64,000 bases of DNA from an uncultured Paludibacter sp. (lineage in GTDB: Bacteria > Bacteroidota > Bacteroidia > Bacteroidales > Paludibacteraceae), in contig CALCBD010000032.1 of assembly GCA_937897985.1 (NCBI GenBank), positions 62,001 through 126,000 on the forward strand, in the 5' to 3' direction. A model generated the notes under the pieces. It saw only the letters and a list, made by a program, of their open reading frames with translations. It was not told the origin of the DNA and ran no database searches. Below are positions 59,470 through 64,000 of the stretch, piece after piece (within the stretch, counting starts at the first letter, position 1; every line of letters starts with the position of its first letter). The translations under genes and the position numbers were made by a program.

Positions 59470-60426
59470 TCAAAGCATTACAGCAATTTGTTTTTCGAGT
59501 TTGATCAGGTCTTTTGTGAAATTGCGTATGCCTTCGGCTAATTTTTCGGTAGCCATTGCATCTTCATTCATCATCCAGCGGAATGTTTTTTCGTCCATTT
59601 CAATTTTTTGAATATCCGATTGCATGGCATTTTCTATGTCGAGCTTTTTCACAAGCTTTCCTTCGGTTTGTTCCAGCTCTTTAAGCAATGAAGGAGCAAT
59701 TGTCAGAAGGTCGCTTCCTGCCAGTTCGATGATTTCACCTGTATTACGGAAACTGGCGCCCATGACCTGAGTTGGATATCCAAATTTTTTATAATAATTA
59801 AAGATGGTGGTTACCGATTGTACGCCCGGATCTTCTGTGGCAGGTATTTCACTTACTCCGCGATCTTTTTTGTGCCAATCGAGAATGCGGCCCACAAAGG
59901 GCGAAATCAACCTGACTCCCGATTCGGCACAGGCAACCGCCTGAGCTAATGAAAACAACAAAGTCAGATTACAGTGTATACCTTCTTTTTCGATGATTTC
60001 GGCGGCTTTAATGCCCTCCCATGTAGATGCAATTTTAATTAATACCCTGTTGCGCGAAATGCCTGCCGATTCGTAAAGTGCGATTAATTCACGAGCCTTT
60101 TTTACCGTGGCATCAGTGTCGAACGACAAACGTGCATCTACCTCGGTTGAAGCTCTGCCGGGCACTATTTCGAGAATTTTTAATCCGAAATTGACAGCCA
60201 GTTTGTCCATTGCTTTGCTGAGTTGTAGGTTTTTGTCCGGCGTGTGCGACTTTGCATAAGCCAGCGCATCATCAATCAGCGGGCGATACAGTGGATTTTG
60301 CGATGCAGCAAAAATAAGTGAGGGATTGGTAGTGGCATCTACAGGTTTATAAACTTCTATGGAAGCGAAATCGCCGGTGTCAGCAACAACCTGCGTGTAG
60401 GTTTTGAGTTGATCTAACAGGTTCAT
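59470..60426 (-). CDS. tal: Transaldolase
   Basis: A 318-residue enzyme of the non-oxidative pentose phosphate pathway, moving a dihydroxyacetone unit between sugar phosphates through a Schiff base. Length and motifs match the TalB group (317 residues in E. coli): DATTNPSLIFAAS, EIVPGRASTEVDARLSFD, the catalytic lysine K131 in RVLIKIASTWEGIKAAE, CNLTLLFSLAQAVACAESG, ISPFVGRILDWHKK and VMGASFRNTGEI. It stands alone between a terminator and the pentapeptide gene. Confidence 0.97.
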   Translation of the reverse strand: MNLLDQLKTYTQVVADTGDFASIEVYKPVDATTNPSLIFAASQNPLYRPLIDDALAYAKSHTPDKNLQLSKAMDKLAVNFGLKILEIVPGRASTEVDARLSFDTDATVKKARELIALYESAGISRNRVLIKIASTWEGIKAAEIIEKEGIHCNLTLLFSLAQAVACAESGVRLISPFVGRILDWHKKDRGVSEIPATEDPGVQSVTTIFNYYKKFGYPTQVMGASFRNTGEIIELAGSDLLTIAPSLLKELEQTEGKLVKKLDIENAMQSDIQKIEMDEKTFRWMMNEDAMATEKLAEGIRNFTKDLIKLEKQIAVML

Positions 60427-60536
60427 AATATTAAATTTATAGGATTGTGCTCATATAAACTAACTTATTATGATCGGATATTGTTCAATCGGGTAGTAGG
60501 TTTTTTGATTTCCGGAAAACCTGTTCGAAAAACGAA

Positions 60537-61103
60537 TTATTCAATCTGAATGTCGTATCTGTAAAGCAGACCTTCAATTCCATCGCGCGAAAAGCGGGTT
60601 CCCTTCATTCGGTTGCTTTCGGGATGGATATTGTAGTTATATGAAGTGCGGAAGTCAGTTTTTACAAGATTGGTGTTTTCGAAAACGGATGCTTCCAAAT
60701 CGCAATTCTGAAAAATGGCTTCAGTCAGATCGGCTTCTGTAAAATCTGCCTCATGGAGGATACAATCTTTGAAACTGACCTTTCTGAGTTTCATTTTGTA
60801 GAATGAAGACAGTTGAAGTGTGCAGGTAGTGAATTGAACTTCAAATAAATAGGGGTTGCAGTTTTCAAACTTCATTCCCAGCATTTTACACGATACAAAC
60901 TTTGTCAGGTTGAATGTGGTATTGTTAATTTTTAACAGACTCAGATTGCAGTTTTCAAACCGGCAATCGATAAAACTGAATCCGGAAAGATTTGCATCCG
61001 AGAAGTCACAATTTCTGAAAATACAGTTTTCGAAAGCGACAATTTCCGGAAAAACACTTTTTGTATCAGCTTTTTCGAAAATACTGTTGTCGACAAATTT
61101 CAT
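60537..61103 (-). CDS. Pentapeptide-repeat protein (Qnr/MfpA-like fold)
   Basis: A 188-residue protein made almost wholly of pentapeptide repeats (A(D/N)LXX-type): FENCIFRNCDFSDANLSGFSF, CRFENCNLSLLKI, CILHEADFTEADLTEAIFQN, CDLEASVFENTNLVKTDF (quoted in parts). These fold into a right-handed square beta-helix that can mimic DNA. A flat hydrophobic stretch near 85-110 and the end GTRFSRDGIEGLLYRYDIQIE recall gyrase-protecting Qnr and McbG-like proteins. Whether it protects gyrase here is unknown. Confidence 0.85.
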   Translation of the reverse strand: MKFVDNSIFEKADTKSVFPEIVAFENCIFRNCDFSDANLSGFSFIDCRFENCNLSLLKINNTTFNLTKFVSCKMLGMKFENCNPYLFEVQFTTCTLQLSSFYKMKLRKVSFKDCILHEADFTEADLTEAIFQNCDLEASVFENTNLVKTDFRTSYNYNIHPESNRMKGTRFSRDGIEGLLYRYDIQIE

Positions 61104-61240
61104 GGCGGGTGGGGGTGAAGTTTAAAGTGTTGAATCCGAATCGTATTGTGAACATTGAAACACCGGGGTCATTAGTTGACAACAGCTATAAAACCGGTCT
61201 GGTCGGAATGGTATAAATTTATTGATATTTAATTTTTTAC

Positions 61241-61278
61241 CATAAAAAGAGAATACGAAACATTATTCTCTTTTTATG
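61241..61278 (-). terminator. Hairpin after the small outer-membrane protein gene
   Basis: A perfect 15-base AT-rich stem (CATAAAAAGAGAATA and its complement) with an 8-base loop, 15 bases past the stop at 61293. The T run is within the stem rather than after it, so termination strength is uncertain. Confidence 0.6.
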
Positions 61279-61292
61279 ATAAAAAATTGTTT

Positions 61293-61748
61293 TTAGAATT
61301 TGTAGCGTGCCGAGAGGCAAATTCCATCGTAAGATGCATTAAATCCGTTGATAAGGTAAATTCCGGGACGATAGTCTAATGACAACTGAAGCGGAATTTT
61401 GAAGTTGTACTCAATACCAACCTGTCCGAGAACACCAAGGCTGAAAGAATTCTTGTCAATTCCTGCATAGTCAAACATTCCCACTCCGGCACCTGCACCT
61501 GCATACCAGTTGAAGCCATCTGCCAGATCCGATAAGTCCCAAACCCATTGATAGATGCCGTTGATAGCTGCACCATAATGAGTTAACCCGAGGTCGAGTT
61601 CCAAACGGTTTGCATTTCCCATTGGGTGCTGATAAGATATCTCACCACCATAACCAAAACGAATACCAATGGCTTTACCATCGACCTGAGCACTTAATGA
61701 GCCTATTGTACTCAATACCAGTGCTAAAGAAAAAAGGATTTTTTTCAT
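61293..61748 (-). CDS. Small outer-membrane beta-barrel protein
   Basis: A 151-residue protein with signal peptide (MKKILFSLALVLSTIGSLSAQ) and a likely small barrel of about eight strands with alternating aromatic and glycine residues: IGIRFGYGGEISYQHPMG, RLELDLGLTHYGAAINGIY, FNWYAGAGAGVGMF, LGVLGQVGIEYNFKIPLQL, ending in the outer-membrane C-terminal signature CLSARYKF (terminal Phe). It resembles the OMP_b-brl / porin-like small barrels of Bacteroidota. Function unknown. A TACATTTGC box lies at 61802-61810. Confidence 0.82.
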   Translation of the reverse strand: MKKILFSLALVLSTIGSLSAQVDGKAIGIRFGYGGEISYQHPMGNANRLELDLGLTHYGAAINGIYQWVWDLSDLADGFNWYAGAGAGVGMFDYAGIDKNSFSLGVLGQVGIEYNFKIPLQLSLDYRPGIYLINGFNASYDGICLSARYKF

Positions 61749-61801
61749 AAATAAATTATTTTAATTAATAAAATTCGATGCATTTACATCGATTGATTTA
61801 T

Positions 61802-61810
61802 GCAAATGTA
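61802..61810 (-). promoter_or_regulatory. -7 box TACATTTGC for the small outer-membrane protein
   Basis: Full match to TAnnTTTGC on the minus strand, 54 bases before the start at 61748. The 358-base gap 61749-62106 holds this and the divergent motif at 61992-62000, and nothing else I can identify. Confidence 0.55.
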
Positions 61811-61991
61811 ATTAAAATGATTTGAATATATGCAGGCATTGAAGGGCTTAAATTATTAAAATTATTTATATGCTTGTAATTCAATTAGTTGCGTCTGTTT
61901 TTTGTTGTTTGTATAAAAAAGAACAGAGTGAAAGTATCAAAAATTTCAATTGTTACGCATCGTAATTAATTACATTATGAAAAAAAATCAT

Positions 61992-62000
61992 TATTTTTGC
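61992..62000 (+). promoter_or_regulatory. -7 box TATTTTTGC for the arginine decarboxylase gene
   Basis: Full match to TAnnTTTGC on the plus strand, about 107 bases before the ATG at 62107, which would give a leader of about 100 bases. Confidence 0.5.
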
Positions 62001-62106
62001 AGGCTGTTTTTCACTTTTTTGATGAATCCATGTGATTCGGATGTGTGAAAAAGAATTAATCCGTGTTATTTAAATTACATTTTATTTTTAATTGTAAAAT
62101 TATTGT

Positions 62107-63498
62107 ATGAAAAATAAATATAAAGACCTTATTGAACAAACTTTTGAGTTTCCGAATGATGAGTTTAATGTGGTTGAAGATGAACTGGAGTGGTGTGGAG
62201 TGCCGCTCATGGACATTATTAAACAATACGGTACACCTTTAAGAATTGCTTATTTGCCTAAAATTGCACAAAATATTCAGAAAGCAAGGAGAATGTTTAA
62301 CGTGGCAATGGCAAAGGTGGATTATAATGGTGATTATAATTATTGCTATTGTACGAAAAGTTCTCATTTCTCGTTTGTGATGGAAGAAGTTCTAAAACAG
62401 GGCGTTAACCTTGAAACCTCTTCGGCATTCGATATAAATATCATGGAGTCGTTACACGAACAGGGATTGTTGAAACCTGATACTTTTGTGATCTGTAACG
62501 GATTTAAACGGCCTCAATATGTGGAGAACATTCAAAATCTGATGCGATTGGGATTCTCGAATGTAATTCCGATTTTAGACAATAAATTCGAACTTGATCT
62601 TTTGCTTAAGGACTTCGAAATGAAGTTTAAGGTGGGAATAAGAATTGCAGCTGAGGAAGAACCTAAATTTGATTTTTACACTTCCCGTCTCGGAATCAGA
62701 TACAATGATATTATTCCGTATTACACCAAGAGTATTGCGCAGAATCCGCAGGTGGAGCTGAAAATGCTTCATTTCTTTATCAATACGGGAGTGAAGGATA
62801 CTGCTTACTATTGGAACGAACTGAATAAAGCAGTGAATTTGTACTGCGATTTGAAAAAGAAATGTCCTGAACTCGACAGTCTGAACATTGGAGGTGGTTT
62901 CCCGATTCAGACTCATCTGGATATGACTTATGATTATGAGTATATTGCCGAGGAAATAGTAGCTCAGGTAAAAACGATATGTGGTCAGCATGGAGTACCC
63001 GAACCTCACATTTTTACTGAATTCGGTTCGTACACGGTAGGTGAGAGCGGTGCGATGCTCTATTCTATTGTGAACCAGAAGAAACAGAACGACCGTGAGC
63101 TATGGAACATGATTGACAGCTCGTTTATGACAACTTTGCCCGATACCTGGGCCATTAATCAACGCTTTGTTTTTCTGGCCATCAACAATTGGGATTCGGA
63201 ATATGAACGGGTCAATCTGGGTGGTCTGACCTGCGACAGTGAAGATTTCTACAATGCAGAAGTGCATTCGAATGCTATTTTCCTTCCCAAAATGCAGGAG
63301 GACAGGGAACAGTACATTGGATTCTTTCATACCGGAGCATATCAGGAGTCGTTGAGCGGTTTCGGAGGAATTCAACATTGTCTCATTCCTGCTCCGAAAT
63401 TAGTGATTATTGACAAGGACGAAGATGGTGAATATTTTACCAAACTTTTTGCAAAAGAACAAAGCTATAAATCGATGTTGAAGATACTCGGATATTGA
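62107..63498 (+). CDS. speA: Arginine decarboxylase, PLP-dependent fold III (short Bacteroidota type)
   Basis: A 463-residue enzyme of the alanine-racemase/ODC fold that is expected to make agmatine from arginine for polyamine synthesis. PLP lysine K84 in NYCYCTKSSHFSFV; glycine-rich phosphate site LNIGGGFPIQTH; FTEFGSYTVGESGAMLYS; catalytic cysteine C376 in LGGLTCDSEDFYN, supplied by the partner subunit in this family. The N-terminal FEFPNDEFNVVEDELEWCGVPLMDII matches the short (about 460-residue) form annotated as arginine decarboxylase in Bacteroidota, without the extra domains of the 630-residue enzyme. Substrate choice is from family resemblance. Confidence 0.87.
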   Translation: MKNKYKDLIEQTFEFPNDEFNVVEDELEWCGVPLMDIIKQYGTPLRIAYLPKIAQNIQKARRMFNVAMAKVDYNGDYNYCYCTKSSHFSFVMEEVLKQGVNLETSSAFDINIMESLHEQGLLKPDTFVICNGFKRPQYVENIQNLMRLGFSNVIPILDNKFELDLLLKDFEMKFKVGIRIAAEEEPKFDFYTSRLGIRYNDIIPYYTKSIAQNPQVELKMLHFFINTGVKDTAYYWNELNKAVNLYCDLKKKCPELDSLNIGGGFPIQTHLDMTYDYEYIAEEIVAQVKTICGQHGVPEPHIFTEFGSYTVGESGAMLYSIVNQKKQNDRELWNMIDSSFMTTLPDTWAINQRFVFLAINNWDSEYERVNLGGLTCDSEDFYNAEVHSNAIFLPKMQEDREQYIGFFHTGAYQESLSGFGGIQHCLIPAPKLVIIDKDEDGEYFTKLFAKEQSYKSMLKILGY

Positions 63499-63522
63499 TA
63501 TAAAGCTTTTCAAACCAATAAT

Positions 63523-63565
63523 AACGGCAATCCGGATTAACTCACCGCGATATGCCGTTTTTTAT
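63523..63565 (+). terminator. Candidate terminator of the arginine decarboxylase gene
   Basis: A 7-base stem (AACGGCA at 63523-63529, TGCCGTT at 63553-63559) with a 23-base loop that has further partial pairing, followed by TTTTTATTT. It lies 24 bases past the stop and next to the converging rsmD end. Confidence 0.6.
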
Positions 63566-64000
63566 TTGAAGAAACTGAAGTTTACGTTGCCGTAATTCCT
63601 GTGAAAAGTAAAATGCGGATGTGTGCTGAAATCGTCTTTTGAAGAGTGTTCCAGTACAAACAGACCATCTTCTTTGAGTAGCGTTTTTTCAAAAATCAGG
63701 TCAGGAATTTCTTTCAGTTGTTTGAGTTCATACGGAGGATCGGCGAAAATCAAATCGAATTTGTAGTGACAACTGTTGATGAATTTAAACACATCAGTCT
63801 TTAATAGTGAAAGGTTGTCGATTTTCAAATCGGAGCAGGTTTTGCGGATGAAATTACAATGTTTTTCATTTTGTTCGATACTGATGCAGCTCCGGCACTC
63901 CCGCGAAACAAATTCAAAACTGATGCTGCCGGTTCCCGCAAACAAATCGAGCACGTCAATATCCTCAAAATCAATCTGATTGTTGAGCAGGTTAAATAAT
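63562..64000 (-). CDS. rsmD: 16S rRNA (guanine-N2)-methyltransferase RsmD, C-terminal part
   Basis: About 145 residues; the frame continues past the right edge, so the N-terminus is missing. RsmD methylates G966 of 16S rRNA using S-adenosylmethionine. Visible are LFNLLNNQIDFEDIDVLDLFAG then TGSISFEFVSREC (SAM-binding motif I; preceded by the usual LFN motif), the acidic CISIEQNEKHCNFIRKTC and the catalytic DLIFADPPYEL (DPPY). It ends NYGNVNFSFFK. A GTG near 63954 is internal to motif I and not the start. Confidence 0.93.
   Translation of the reverse strand, partial: LFNLLNNQIDFEDIDVLDLFAGTGSISFEFVSRECRSCISIEQNEKHCNFIRKTCSDLKIDNLSLLKTDVFKFINSCHYKFDLIFADPPYELKQLKEIPDLIFEKTLLKEDGLFVLEHSSKDDFSTHPHFTFHRNYGNVNFSFFK

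Noticed and set aside
1..64000. CRISPR array
   Set aside because: The only regular repeat (5307-5531) has near-identical units with no unique spacers, so it is a simple tandem repeat; no cas genes are present.

Overview
This window looks like a chromosome segment of a Bacteroidota species, most likely class Bacteroidia. The evidence is a SusC/SusD pair, a one-protein hybrid two-component regulator (HTCS), several secreted proteins ending in type IX secretion (T9SS) sorting domains, a GldJ-type gliding/T9SS protein, the 2-oxoacid:ferredoxin oxidoreductase KorAB, and many promoter-like TAnnTTTG(C) motifs just upstream of genes. Shine-Dalgarno sites are generally absent and the base composition is moderately AT-rich. 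The genus cannot be fixed from sequence alone.

Layout. 1-5.2 kb: the end of an ABC-F ATPase gene, an unrecognised two-gene cassette, two secreted proteins (one a very small T9SS cargo) and an ECF sigma factor with a membrane partner. 5.3-5.5 kb: a palindrome-bounded tandem repeat array. 5.5-17.8 kb: housekeeping genes (priA, a MarC-family protein, korB/korA, asnS, gldJ-like, folP, cdaA, a GNAT acetyltransferase). 17.8-18.3 kb: non-coding DNA holding a MITE-like inverted-repeat element.

18.3-49.0 kb: one large polysaccharide utilisation locus (PUL), all on the minus strand. In transcription order it holds a GH2 glycosidase, SusC, SusD, a repeat-containing lipoprotein in the glycan-binding-protein slot, a GH88 unsaturated uronyl hydrolase, a sulfatase fused to an alginate-lyase-like domain, a PL6 lyase, a second sulfatase, a DUF6250-like protein, a cupin protein, a third sulfatase, a T9SS-secreted PL6 lyase, a decayed T9SS gene, two modular fibronectin-III/T9SS proteins and the HTCS. 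The gene set fits a sulfated, uronic-acid-containing polysaccharide (glycosaminoglycan-like or algal). Lyases would cut beside uronate, sulfatases would remove sulfate, GH88 would release the unsaturated uronate, GH2 would trim the remaining sugars, SusCD would import oligosaccharides and the HTCS would sense a breakdown product. The exact substrate is not determined.

49.6-64 kb: tRNA-Arg(ACG) with its own promoter and terminator, rnr, a GT2 glycosyltransferase, pepD, a GT28-like glycosyltransferase, a radical SAM protein, dnaG, transaldolase, a pentapeptide-repeat protein, a small outer-membrane protein, a fold-III arginine decarboxylase and the end of rsmD at the right edge.

The points most worth a second look are the sulfatase-lyase fusion and its PUL, the tandem-repeat lipoprotein beside SusD, the palindrome-bounded 27-bp array, a GldJ-like protein whose lipobox cysteine appears replaced by serine, an ABC-F protein without the usual Walker B glutamate, and a T9SS pseudogene inside the PUL.
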